From an uncultured Pseudomonadales bacterium (GTDB lineage: Bacteria > Pseudomonadota > Gammaproteobacteria > Pseudomonadales > Porticoccaceae), in assembly GCA_943788875.1 (NCBI GenBank), contig CALSSA010000004.1, forward strand, positions 124,001-188,000: a stretch of 64,000 bases of DNA, read 5' to 3'. The translations under genes and the position numbers were made by a program. Below the pieces are notes generated by a model. It was not told where the DNA came from, searched no databases, and saw only the letters and a list, made by a program, of their open reading frames with translations. How positions within the stretch are numbered: position 1 is the first letter of the stretch; every line of letters begins with the position of its first letter. Positions 44,178-54,450 of this stretch are shown one piece after another.

Positions 44178-44420
44178 CTAGCCCTTGGGATCAATCAACT
44201 TTACTGGCTGGGTCTGATTGGCGATCTCGTCGGCACTGGTATTGACTCTGGTTTCAAGTTCTCTAGGTGTCGATGAAAGCCTCATCTCATCTTTAAAGCC
44301 ACAGCTCACACATTCTCTGTAGTTAACATCATTCTCTGAAAAGGCCAGAATTTTGTCCATCTGCGCGCATTTGGGGCAGGTGACGCCAGCAATAAATTGT
44401 TTTTTAGTTGTAAAAGCCAT
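44178..44420 (-). CDS. yheV: YheV family putative zinc ribbon protein
   Basis: An 80-residue protein with two zinc-ribbon knuckles, CPKC (15-18) and CVSC (37-40), in the family pattern GVTCPKCAQMDKI and YRECVSCGFKDEMR. The rest is polar. YheV proteins are small cytoplasmic proteins of unknown role, in E. coli next to kefB. No such context here. Confidence 0.9.
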   Translation of the reverse strand: MAFTTKKQFIAGVTCPKCAQMDKILAFSENDVNYRECVSCGFKDEMRLSSTPRELETRVNTSADEIANQTQPVKLIDPKG

Positions 44421-44462
44421 GGATAGTTCACCACAATAGGAACCTTATTATATCGGACATCA

Positions 44463-45017
44463 ATGATTATGGATCACTCAATTCGCTCTCACCGCGGCAT
44501 TAGCCCAAAACTTGGCCATCGGGTCTATGTTGATCCCGCCGCCACAGTCATCGGTGATGTGTGCCTCGGTGACGATGCCTCGGTCTGGCCGGGTGCCGTT
44601 ATTCGCGGCGATATGCACTCCATCAAAATAGGCGCCAGGTCTAATGTGCAGGACAATGCTGTGCTGCATATTACCCATGCCTCCGACTTCAATCCGAATG
44701 GCTGGCCACTGACTATTGGCAGCGATGTGGTTATTGGTCACCGCGCCGTGCTGCACGGCTGCAGTGTCGGCAATCGAATCCTGATAGGCAACGGCGCCAT
44801 CGTAAATGATGGCGCCATTATTGAAGATGAAGTGATTGTCGGGGCCGGTTGTATGGTGCCGCCGGGCAAGGTTCTGCACAGCGGTTTTGTTTATGTTGGT
44901 AATCCCTGCAAACAGATGAGGGAGTTGTCAGAGAGCGAGAAAAGCTTCTTTACCTATTCGCCGGCCAATTATGTAAAGCTCAAAGACCAATATCTTGCGG
45001 AGCAACAGGCCAGCTAG
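44463..45017 (+). CDS. Gamma carbonic anhydrase family protein
   Basis: A 184-residue left-handed beta-helix protein with hexapeptide repeats (VIGDVCLGDDASVWPGAVIRGD, in parts, then IGARSNVQDNAVLHITHASD). Zinc histidines are expected at ITHASD and in VVIGHRAVLHGC, matching YrdA/CaiE-like family members. Carbonic anhydrase activity is likely but not proven for all YrdA types. ATG 44463 and ATG 44469 are both usable starts. It is divergent from yheV and convergent with aroE. Confidence 0.88.
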   Translation: MIMDHSIRSHRGISPKLGHRVYVDPAATVIGDVCLGDDASVWPGAVIRGDMHSIKIGARSNVQDNAVLHITHASDFNPNGWPLTIGSDVVIGHRAVLHGCSVGNRILIGNGAIVNDGAIIEDEVIVGAGCMVPPGKVLHSGFVYVGNPCKQMRELSESEKSFFTYSPANYVKLKDQYLAEQQAS

Positions 45018-45024
45018 CGCAGGC

Positions 45025-45870
45025 CTAGGCTTCAGAGGCCAGATTGATACGCAGAGCATCAATCACATGGGATGTATCTGGGCGGATTCCTCGCCACAAA
45101 TCAAAAGATTCCGCAGCTTGCTCAACCAACATGCCCAGCCCATCTGCAGCCAGAGCACCCCGCTGGCGAGCCCAGCTCATAAACGGTGTTGGTCTCGCAC
45201 TGTACATCATGTCGTAACAGGCACTTTTGCCACTGTCAGAGGCTGGCGCCAGCAGACTGTCGGGCAGCGGTGGCATGCCACCCTGCAAACTGGCACTGGT
45301 ACCATTAATAATCAAATCAAATTCCTGCCCATCGAGCATATCGAAACCGCAACCTAATATATAACCCAGCTCGGCAAAGCCCTTGGACAGCTGCAGTGCT
45401 TTTTCAATCGTACGATTAGCTATTACAATGTGTTGCGGTTGTTGTTCCAGCAGTGGCTCCAGTACACCTCGCACAGCGCCCCCGGCACCCAAAATCAAGA
45501 TTCGCTTGGCGCGAATCTGCCAACCTAAATTATCTCTTATATCGGTCACCAGGCCCACACCATCTGTGGTATCGCCGAGCACAGTGCCGTCATCCTGCAT
45601 CGCCAACGTGTTAACAGCTCCGGCACGACGCGCCCGAGGCGTAATTCTTGAGCCATAGCTGTAGGCATCTTGCTTGAAGGGCAGCGTGATATTTAGCCCG
45701 CACCCACCGGCGTGAAAAAAACTGTCTGCCGCGGCATTAAAACCATCCAGTTCCACTAGCTGCCGACTGTAATTCATTGCCTGGACTGTCTGCACGGCAA
45801 AGGCGCGATGAATCTCTGGAGATTTACTGTGCTTGATAGGATTGCCAAAAACGGCGTATTTGTCAGTCAT
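45025..45870 (-). CDS. aroE: Shikimate dehydrogenase
   Basis: A 281-residue NADPH enzyme that reduces 3-dehydroshikimate to shikimate. Substrate motifs FGNPIKHSKSPEIHRAFA and LNITLPFKQDAY (catalytic Lys), the NADP fold GAGGAVRGVLEPL and the NRTIEKA clamp are visible. It is the last gene in the run purE-tsaC-hemF-aroE, two bases after hemF. Confidence 0.95.
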   Translation of the reverse strand: MTDKYAVFGNPIKHSKSPEIHRAFAVQTVQAMNYSRQLVELDGFNAAADSFFHAGGCGLNITLPFKQDAYSYGSRITPRARRAGAVNTLAMQDDGTVLGDTTDGVGLVTDIRDNLGWQIRAKRILILGAGGAVRGVLEPLLEQQPQHIVIANRTIEKALQLSKGFAELGYILGCGFDMLDGQEFDLIINGTSASLQGGMPPLPDSLLAPASDSGKSACYDMMYSARPTPFMSWARQRGALAADGLGMLVEQAAESFDLWRGIRPDTSHVIDALRINLASEA

Positions 45871-45872
45871 GG

Positions 45873-47349
<1,477 letters not shown>

Positions 47350-47357
47350 AGCAGTTT

Positions 47358-47864
47358 TCAGCTGTTTTTCAGCTTTTCCTGAAGCGCCGCATCTTTAGCC
47401 AGAATAGCCTGAGCATTAGCCGCGCGCTCAGCAACTAGCTTGCTGTGCATTTCTGGGTCAGATGCACCAATAATCTGCGCCGCCAGGTAGGCCGCATTCT
47501 TGGCCCCAGCTTTACCTATAGCAACTGTAGCCACTGGAATGCCGCCAGGCATCTGCACTGTAGAAAGCAGCGCATCCAGACCGTCGAGAGAGCCATTAAT
47601 TGGCACACCGATCACTGGTTTTAATGTGGTCGCAGAAACTGCACCTGCAAGATGGGCAGCCATACCTGCCGCACAGATAAATGCTGCACAGCCACGGGCA
47701 TCGGCATCAGTTACAAAGCTATGGGTAGCTTCTGGGGTACGATGTGCCGATGTCACCTTAACTTCAAAGGGAATATCGAATTTTTTAAGGATCTCAAAAC
47801 TGGCTTCCATAACCGGCAAGTCAGAATCAGAACCCATCAAAATCGCAACAAAAGGTTTGCTCAT
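47358..47864 (-). CDS. purE: N5-carboxyaminoimidazole ribonucleotide mutase
   Basis: A 168-residue enzyme of purine synthesis. It begins VAILMGSDSDLPVMEAS and has VTSAHRTPEATHSF and AGMAAHLAGAVSATTLKPVIGVP, the PurE class I signature. The usual partner purK is not adjacent; it must lie elsewhere. purE heads the run purE-tsaC-hemF-aroE. Confidence 0.95.
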   Translation of the reverse strand: MSKPFVAILMGSDSDLPVMEASFEILKKFDIPFEVKVTSAHRTPEATHSFVTDADARGCAAFICAAGMAAHLAGAVSATTLKPVIGVPINGSLDGLDALLSTVQMPGGIPVATVAIGKAGAKNAAYLAAQIIGASDPEMHSKLVAERAANAQAILAKDAALQEKLKNS

Positions 47865-47956
47865 TTTTTAGTCACCATATCTAAGGATCGCGCAATCTAC
47901 CGGAAGTTTGAGCCCGGTGCAACTGCTGATAGAGAACCAATTTAGGGTGATTCGGT

Positions 47957-49099
47957 CTAGACTAACCGCCGATAAAATCCACTGTCATTGGCGATCAGCC
48001 CCTTGAGCTCCAGAGATACTAATAATTGCGCCAGTTTCGCCGCTTCAAAGGGGCTGCTAAGACTATCTATGGCCACTGCATCAAAGCCCAAAGACTGAAA
48101 AACCGTAGCTTCTTCCGCATTTAAATCAACAGCTGGCTCAGGCAATGGCGCTGCTGAGGACTGCTTTATCTCGACGCTAAGTCCAGCTTTTAAACCGGCT
48201 AGCGGCCCAGCCAGCTCGGTGACCAGATCATCCACCTGTTCAACTAGCTGCGCTCCCTGTTTGATCAGCAGATGACAGCCTTTGGTCTGCGGGTTGTGAA
48301 TAGACCCCGGGATGACAAAAACCTCTCGGTCCTGCTCCAGCGCGCAGCGAGCAGTAATCAGCGAGCCGCTTTTCAGCGCAGCCTCAACCACCAACACCCC
48401 CAGACTGAGGCCGCTAATAATACGATTGCGCTGGGGAAAGCGAGCGGGCAGTGGCTCTGAACCAGGATCAAACTCTGTCACCAGTGCGCCGCCCGACTCA
48501 AGTATCTGCTCCGCAAGTGCCATGTGTCGCTGGGGATAAACCCTGTCTATGCCTGTAGCCATAATGGCAATTGTAGTGCCGCGACAGGCGGCGCTTGCCG
48601 CCAGTGCACCGCGATGGGCAGCGCCATCAACGCCCAGCGCCAAACCACTGGTAATGGTAAAACCAGCATTGGCTAACTGCTGACCCCATTGTCGAGCGTT
48701 AGTGTCGCCATCTCTGGTCATTCGTCGGCTGCCGACCATTGCGATCTGGGGTAGATACAGACAATCTATACTGCCGCGAACATAGAGCAGCGGTGGAGCA
48801 CCGCTAATCTGCCTGAGCTGGGGTGGGTAGTTGGGACTGGTGATACTGATAATAGTTGCTGCGCAATGTTCAGCGGCAGATAATATTTTTTCAACTCGGG
48901 GCCGCCAGTCACCCCGTTGATATTGCTGCCGGAGATCTCCCAATAGCGCCTGCAATTCCTTATTCACATCTAAGTCAGTGGCGCTAAAAATCGCTGTGTA
49001 ACTAGGCAGCAGACCCAATAATTCTGCCTGCAGCCTTAAAGGGAAGTTCTCGAGATGCTGGGCCACCAGGCAGTAGTGGGTTTCGCGATTGTCGGGCAT
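47957..49099 (-). CDS. dprA: DNA processing protein DprA (Smf)
   Basis: A 380-residue protein that loads RecA on incoming single-stranded DNA in natural transformation and is widely kept elsewhere. The Rossmann-like core has IAMVGSRRMTRDG, SGLALGVDGAAHRGAL, IAIMATGIDRVYPQRH, FPQRNRIISGLS and VFVIPGSIHNPQTKGCHLLI. A C-terminal winged helix follows (about 315-380, EEATVFQSLGFDAVAIDSL). It follows the LysM protein by 19 bases; this LysM-dprA pair divergent from def-fmt is conserved in many gammaproteobacteria. Confidence 0.94.
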   Translation of the reverse strand: MPDNRETHYCLVAQHLENFPLRLQAELLGLLPSYTAIFSATDLDVNKELQALLGDLRQQYQRGDWRPRVEKILSAAEHCAATIISITSPNYPPQLRQISGAPPLLYVRGSIDCLYLPQIAMVGSRRMTRDGDTNARQWGQQLANAGFTITSGLALGVDGAAHRGALAASAACRGTTIAIMATGIDRVYPQRHMALAEQILESGGALVTEFDPGSEPLPARFPQRNRIISGLSLGVLVVEAALKSGSLITARCALEQDREVFVIPGSIHNPQTKGCHLLIKQGAQLVEQVDDLVTELAGPLAGLKAGLSVEIKQSSAAPLPEPAVDLNAEEATVFQSLGFDAVAIDSLSSPFEAAKLAQLLVSLELKGLIANDSGFYRRLV

Positions 49100-49118
49100 A
49101 GCGCAGAGCCGTTATGGA

Positions 49119-50147
49119 TTAGGGGTTGCGAACCAAATCACCGACATCTAACTGACGATCTGCCTCCATCACCAGGCCGAAACTCATCTTTTGGTAGGTG
49201 TAAAACACCATTACCAATCCAATACGCTCATCTGGAAGTCGGACCTGCTGCGTGGTCACAGGATCTTTGACCACTTCTCCAGCCTTAAAGATAGCTAAGG
49301 TATCACCAATTTTAAGACTCTCGCGATCACCGCGATTAATAGACACCACATCCAGTGCACCGGCATTGCGCACGCCGCCCTCAATATTGATCACCTGGCC
49401 GCGTATTTCCTGACCTGGGGCCCGAGGATGGAAAACAGGGGGCAGGGCACGCTCTTCAGGGTTTAACAAACGGTCGCGAAGACGAATCTCGCCCTCAGAC
49501 CTGATCACCCCCAATGTGCCAATATCCTTTTTTACTGCCTTCATTCTGGCCGAGGCTATATCCACGGCGCGAATACCCAGCACCTCACCACTAACAGGAT
49601 CAATATAGGCGTCGCCGGGGCGATAGACGCCATAGTTAAGTTGATTCTGAGCAAAATCACCGCGAGCGTAAAAGTCATCCCCCATACCCATCAGCAGGCG
49701 GCGCTCATAGCCCCCCAGCACATAGGGTGCAGCTTTCAGTTCAGCGCGATTGGTAACGCGATTTTTAGACAGGAATTTGTCGATAATATCCAGCGGCAGA
49801 GCAGATATTGCACCGCCTCGGTCCTCAGTGCGAATACTCGGCGACAACTTCTCATCGCGGCCGCGACTGAGCACTAATTTAGGCAGACCATCAATATAGA
49901 CCAGCCGGATAAGATCACCGGGGTAAATAAGGTGTGGATTGGCGATCTGCTGATTGGCATGCCAGATTTCTGGCCACATCCAGGGATCGCGCAAAAACAG
50001 GTCAGAGATATCCCACAATGTATCCCCTTTAACCACAGTGTATTGATTGGGCACTGTTTCGTTGAGTAGGTTTTCTGTGTCACTGGTGGCAAGCTGTACA
50101 GCCACAGCAGCAAATAAAAGAGCAAATCGCAATATGATTTTTTTCAT
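49119..50147 (-). CDS. LysM domain-containing exported protein
   Basis: A 342-residue protein with a signal peptide (about 1-22, ILRFALLFAAVAVQLATS) and one LysM domain at about 36-82: YTVVKGDTLWDISDLFL, then WMWPEIWHANQQIANPHLIYPGD. The remainder contains two beta-rich segments (RGQVINIEGGVRNAGALDVVSINRGDRE in part and ERIGLVMVFYTYQKMSFGLVM). LysM binds peptidoglycan, so it acts in the periplasm; activity unknown. It is divergent from def across 136 bp and precedes dprA. Confidence 0.88.
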   Translation of the reverse strand: MKKIILRFALLFAAVAVQLATSDTENLLNETVPNQYTVVKGDTLWDISDLFLRDPWMWPEIWHANQQIANPHLIYPGDLIRLVYIDGLPKLVLSRGRDEKLSPSIRTEDRGGAISALPLDIIDKFLSKNRVTNRAELKAAPYVLGGYERRLLMGMGDDFYARGDFAQNQLNYGVYRPGDAYIDPVSGEVLGIRAVDIASARMKAVKKDIGTLGVIRSEGEIRLRDRLLNPEERALPPVFHPRAPGQEIRGQVINIEGGVRNAGALDVVSINRGDRESLKIGDTLAIFKAGEVVKDPVTTQQVRLPDERIGLVMVFYTYQKMSFGLVMEADRQLDVGDLVRNP

Positions 50148-50283
50148 GGCTACGAGTCCTTTCCCTGCACTCGGTTAGTGTATAATTCGCACCTGAACAA
50201 CCAATAATGATTTTTATGGTCACAGGCTATCCTAATGGTAGCAGTGCTTTTAACTTAATTTTTAGAAATTCATCACATTCGCT

Positions 50284-50781
50284 ATGGCTAGACTAAATAT
50301 TCTTGAATATCCCCACCCTCGTCTGCGTCTCAAAGCAGCGCCGGTAACCCAGGTCGATGAGCGCATTGTGCAGCTGGTCGATGATATGTTTGACACCATG
50401 GCAGAGGCACGGGGTATCGGGCTTGCCGCGTCACAGGTAGATGTGCAGGAACGAGTGATCGTTATGGATATCTCTGAGCAGCGCAATGAACCAAGGGTCT
50501 ATATCAATCCAGAGATCGAGGTCATTGAGCCCGACACAATTCCCTATGAGGAAGGCTGTCTGTCTGTCCCTGGGTTCTATGAATCGGTGGATCGGCCTGC
50601 CCATGTCATGATTCGAGCTCTGGACCGGGATGGCAATGCTTTTGAAGAAGAGGCAACTGGGCTTTTAGCGGTCTGCATCCAACATGAAATTGACCATTTG
50701 GAGGGTCGGCTGTTTGTCGACTATCTGTCCCCACTTAAGCGCGATCGTATTCGTAAAAAGCTCCAGAAGCAGCGAGCATAG
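50284..50781 (+). CDS. def: Peptide deformylase
   Basis: A 165-residue metalloenzyme that removes the formyl group from new proteins. All three motifs are intact: [23 protein letters not shown] with the metal Cys, and QHEIDHLEG with two metal His and the catalytic Glu. It starts [18 protein letters not shown] as usual. A TATAAT at 50181-50186 may be part of its promoter. It heads def-fmt-rsmB-trkA-trkH. Confidence 0.96.
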   Translation: MARLNILEYPHPRLRLKAAPVTQVDERIVQLVDDMFDTMAEARGIGLAASQVDVQERVIVMDISEQRNEPRVYINPEIEVIEPDTIPYEEGCLSVPGFYESVDRPAHVMIRALDRDGNAFEEEATGLLAVCIQHEIDHLEGRLFVDYLSPLKRDRIRKKLQKQRA

Positions 50782-50793
50782 GATGCCTATAAA

Positions 50794-51735
50794 TTGAAGA
50801 TTGTCTTCGCCGGAACACCTGACTTCGCTGCGACACATCTTCGAGCTCTACTTGATGACGGCCGTCATCAGATTATTGCCGTTTACACTCAGCCAGATCG
50901 GCCCGCAGGCCGCGGCAAAAAACTGACTGCCAGCCCGGTTAAGCTGCTAGCCGAAGAACGCGGCATAGAGGTTTATCAGCCCCAGACCCTAAAACAGCCA
51001 GAGCAGCTGGCAATTCTTGAACAGCTGGGAGCCGACCTGATGGTGGTCGTGGCCTACGGACTGATTCTGCCCCAGACCGTGCTGGATACGCCACGTCTTG
51101 GCTGTATCAATGTGCATGGCTCAATACTCCCCCAATGGCGCGGTGCTGCGCCTATTCAGCGCGCCGTGGAAGCTGGTGATGCCGAGACAGGCGTCACTAT
51201 TATGCAAATGGATGCCGGGCTGGACACAGGGCCCATGCTGTCGATAACACGCTGTCCGATTGGCAAGACTGACACCAGTGGCTCAATCTATAGCCGCCTT
51301 GAGCAACTAGGCGGGCCAGCACTGGTGCAGGCCATAGACAAGCTGAACAATGGCAGTGCCGTAGCATTAGCCCAGGATAATAGCCTGAGCAGCTATGCAG
51401 CAAAGATTGATAAGGCGGAAGCTGAGATTAACTGGGCCGAATCAGCCAATGTTATTGATCGGCGCATTCGAGCCTTTAACCCTCTCCCATGCACCTATAG
51501 CAAAATCGATGGACAGCGGGTAAAAATCTGGGCCGCCTTTACAGGCCATGCTGCCCAGAGCCAGCTGCCCGGAGAAATTATCCGCGCCGACGCCGAAGGT
51601 TTGTTAATTAGCTGTGGTCAGGGGTGCCTGTTGGTCCATGAAATTCAGCTGGCGGGCAAATCGAGAATGGCGGTGTCTGAGATCTTAAAATCCCGTGCTG
51701 ACCTATTTGCTGTCGGCCGACAGCTTGGGCAATAA
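50794..51735 (+). CDS. fmt: Methionyl-tRNA formyltransferase
   Basis: A 313-residue enzyme that formylates initiator Met-tRNA, the counterpart of Def. It opens KIVFAGTPDFAATHLRALL; YTQPDRPAGRGKKL, CINVHGSILPQWRGAAPIQRA and MDAGLDTGPML carry the folate site, and a C-terminal OB fold follows from about 205. The start is TTG at 50794: no ATG exists in frame before the conserved KIVFAGTPDF. A four-codon frame (ATG 50783 to TGA 50797) overlaps the TTG and could couple translation from def. Confidence 0.95.
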   Translation: MKIVFAGTPDFAATHLRALLDDGRHQIIAVYTQPDRPAGRGKKLTASPVKLLAEERGIEVYQPQTLKQPEQLAILEQLGADLMVVVAYGLILPQTVLDTPRLGCINVHGSILPQWRGAAPIQRAVEAGDAETGVTIMQMDAGLDTGPMLSITRCPIGKTDTSGSIYSRLEQLGGPALVQAIDKLNNGSAVALAQDNSLSSYAAKIDKAEAEINWAESANVIDRRIRAFNPLPCTYSKIDGQRVKIWAAFTGHAAQSQLPGEIIRADAEGLLISCGQGCLLVHEIQLAGKSRMAVSEILKSRADLFAVGRQLGQ

Positions 51736-51738
51736 GCG

Positions 51739-53037
51739 ATGAATGTTCGCGCTGCCGCCGCCGAAGTTATTGCCGGAGTTCTGCGCGGTCAGTCACTGTC
51801 AGCACTACTTCCCCAATACAGCACCAAGGTCGAAGAAAAAGATCGCGCGCTGTTAAAAGAGCTGTGTTTTGGCACTATGCGCTGGTATCCGCAGATTGCC
51901 ATAATCCTAAAAGAATTAATCAAGAAGCCATTGCGCGAAAAGGATCTCGAGATTCAAGGCCTGGTTGCCTGTGGTATTTACCAGCTTATGCACATGCGCA
52001 AAGCTGAACATGCTGTAACTAATGAAACAGTGTCAGCAACCCATAAACTCAACCGACAATGGGCCAAAGGGCTAGTCAACGGGGTACTGCGAAGCTTCCA
52101 GCGTCAGAAGCAAGATATACTCGCAGCCCATGCTGATAATCCTGTGTTTGCCACAGCCCATCCGAAATGGTTATTAAAGCAGATTTCTGCCAGCTGGCCA
52201 GAGGATCTGGCCGCTGACATTGTCTCGGCAAATAATGAGCGTGCGCCCATGGTGCTGCGGGTCAATGCTGCGCGTAATTCAAGACCGCAATATCTGGATA
52301 TGCTCGAACAGGCCGGTATAGAGGCCAGTCCAACTGAGCATAGCGAGCAGGGCATTATTCTGGCCAGCCCCAGAGATGTCAGCGAATTGCCCGAGTTTGA
52401 TCAGGGTGCTGTCAGTGTGCAGGATGAAGCAGCGCAGCTGGCGGCAACATTGCTGCAACTGCGCTCCGGTGATTCGGTGCTGGATGCCTGCTGCGCGCCG
52501 GGAGGAAAAACCTGCCATATTTTGGAAACCCGCTCAGATCTGGGTTCCTTACTAGGGATTGATCTGGAGCCAAGGCGCCTGGTTCGGGTTGAGGAAAATC
52601 TCAGCCGCCTTGGCCTCAAAGCTGAAATAAAAGCCACAGATGCAGCGGATTTAGATCATTGGTGGAATGGACAGCCCTTTGAGCGAATTCTTTTGGATGC
52701 TCCCTGTTCTGCCTCTGGAGTTATTCGCCGCCATCCAGATATCAAAATACTGCGCAAACCCGCGGATATTGTTAAGCTGGCGACTATTCAGAAGCGTCTG
52801 TTGGAGCGTCTCTGGCAGACATTATCCACTGATGGTATTTTGTTATATGCAACCTGCTCAGTACTGCCAGAAGAGAATGATCAGGTAATCGAACAATTTA
52901 TGGCAGATAATGCCGACGCTGAACTGCTGACTATTGATGCAGACTGGGGCACAACAACAGATTTTGGGCGGCAGTTATTTCCCTCAATCAATGGTAGCGA
53001 TGGCTTCTATTACGCCAGGCTGCAAAAGAAAGGCTGA
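51739..53037 (+). CDS. rsmB: 16S rRNA (cytosine967-C5)-methyltransferase
   Basis: A 432-residue enzyme that methylates C967. The N-terminal NusB-like domain (about 1-135, LPQYSTKVEEKDRALLKELCF and ALVNETVSATH-like helices) is followed by a Fmu/NOL1 methyltransferase: VLDACCAPGGKTCHILE, DAPCSASGVIRRHPDIK (catalytic Cys) and LLYATCSVLPEEND (second Cys). It starts three bases after fmt. Confidence 0.95.
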   Translation: MNVRAAAAEVIAGVLRGQSLSALLPQYSTKVEEKDRALLKELCFGTMRWYPQIAIILKELIKKPLREKDLEIQGLVACGIYQLMHMRKAEHAVTNETVSATHKLNRQWAKGLVNGVLRSFQRQKQDILAAHADNPVFATAHPKWLLKQISASWPEDLAADIVSANNERAPMVLRVNAARNSRPQYLDMLEQAGIEASPTEHSEQGIILASPRDVSELPEFDQGAVSVQDEAAQLAATLLQLRSGDSVLDACCAPGGKTCHILETRSDLGSLLGIDLEPRRLVRVEENLSRLGLKAEIKATDAADLDHWWNGQPFERILLDAPCSASGVIRRHPDIKILRKPADIVKLATIQKRLLERLWQTLSTDGILLYATCSVLPEENDQVIEQFMADNADAELLTIDADWGTTTDFGRQLFPSINGSDGFYYARLQKKG

Positions 53038-53055
53038 TAACAACTCGGAATTACC

Positions 53056-54438
53056 ATGAAAATAGTAATAGTTGGCGCTGGGCAGGTTGGTGCTACATTG
53101 GCAGAGAATCTAGCCCGAGAATACAACGACATCACTGTGATTGATATCAATGAGAATGCCCTGCGCGCTCTGCAAGATCGCCTGGATATACGCACTGTTA
53201 TTGGTACGGGCAGCTACCCAGATGTACTAGTGCAAGCCGGGATTGAAGACGCCGATATGTTGGTGGCCGTAACCAATAGTGATGAGATCAATATTACCGC
53301 CTGTCAGGTGGCCTACTCACTATTCCACACGCCGACAAAAATCGCCCGAGTCCGCGCTCGCAACTACACAGACCCAAAATATAAAAACCTGCTATTCAAT
53401 GACAAACATATGCCTGTGGATGTGATGATCACCCCGGAGCAGGTGGTGACCGACTATATCCGCAAACTAGTAGAACAGCCTGGCGCACTTCAGGTGCTGG
53501 ACTTTGCCGATGGTGTTATTCAGCTAGTTGGCCTGCGTGCAGTCAAAGACAGCCCGCTGGTGGGTCAGGAGTTGCGCACCCTCAAAGAGCATATGCCAAA
53601 TGCAGATGCTAGGGTTGCTGCGATCTACCGCAAAGATCGCGCTCTGTTTCCTGTGGGCGATACGGTTATTGAAGATGGCGATGAAGTATTCTTTATTGCC
53701 GCCAAGAAGAATATTCGCAAGGTGATGAGTGAGTTGCGCCGCCTTGAGAAGCCCTACCACCGCCTGGTTATTGCCGGTGGTGGCAATATTGGTTTCCGCC
53801 TGACCCAGGCATTGGAAGACGAATACAACATTAAGATTATCGAGTACTCGCCAGAGCGTGCCGACTATCTGTCAGAAAAACTTAACCGTGCCGTGGTGCT
53901 AAATGGATCAGCCACAGATCAGGAATTGCTGCTTGATGAAAACATTGATAAAACCGATGTGTTTCTCGCCCTGACCAATGATGATGAAGTCAATATTATG
54001 GCCTCATTGCTAGCCAAACGACTCGGTGCCAAAAAGGTTATGACCCTGATCAGCAACCCAGTCTACGCAGATCTTATGCAGGGGGGCGAAATTGATATCG
54101 CCATCTCTCCACAGCAGGCTACCACCAGTTCACTGCTTGCTCATGTTCGCAAAGGCGACACAGTGAGTGTGCACTCACTGCGGCGTGGTGCTGCAGAAGC
54201 GCTAGAGATTGTTGTTCATGGCGATGAAAAAAGCTCAAAAGTAGTCGGCCGCGCTATCGGTGACATTAAGTCACCTCCCGGCGCCACGCTCGCCGCTCTG
54301 GTGCGTGACGGCGAGGTTATTATTGCCCATCATGATATTGTCATTCAGGCAGAGGACCATGTGATTGTCTTTGTGGTCGACAAAGAAAACACCAAGGCCG
54401 TAGAGAAGTTGTTTGCCGTTGGTTTCAGTTTTTTCTAG
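53056..54438 (+). CDS. trkA: Trk potassium uptake system regulatory protein TrkA
   Basis: A 460-residue peripheral membrane protein that binds NAD(H) and gates TrkH. It has two RCK-N/RCK-C repeats: IVIVGAGQVGATLAENLARE at the start and LVIAGGGNIGFRLTQALED near 237, each followed by an acidic end of beta-2 and a C-terminal regulatory lobe. It lies 18 bases after rsmB and 12 bases before trkH. Confidence 0.95.
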   Translation: MKIVIVGAGQVGATLAENLAREYNDITVIDINENALRALQDRLDIRTVIGTGSYPDVLVQAGIEDADMLVAVTNSDEINITACQVAYSLFHTPTKIARVRARNYTDPKYKNLLFNDKHMPVDVMITPEQVVTDYIRKLVEQPGALQVLDFADGVIQLVGLRAVKDSPLVGQELRTLKEHMPNADARVAAIYRKDRALFPVGDTVIEDGDEVFFIAAKKNIRKVMSELRRLEKPYHRLVIAGGGNIGFRLTQALEDEYNIKIIEYSPERADYLSEKLNRAVVLNGSATDQELLLDENIDKTDVFLALTNDDEVNIMASLLAKRLGAKKVMTLISNPVYADLMQGGEIDIAISPQQATTSSLLAHVRKGDTVSVHSLRRGAAEALEIVVHGDEKSSKVVGRAIGDIKSPPGATLAALVRDGEVIIAHHDIVIQAEDHVIVFVVDKENTKAVEKLFAVGFSFF

Positions 54439-54450
54439 GACATAGAACCT

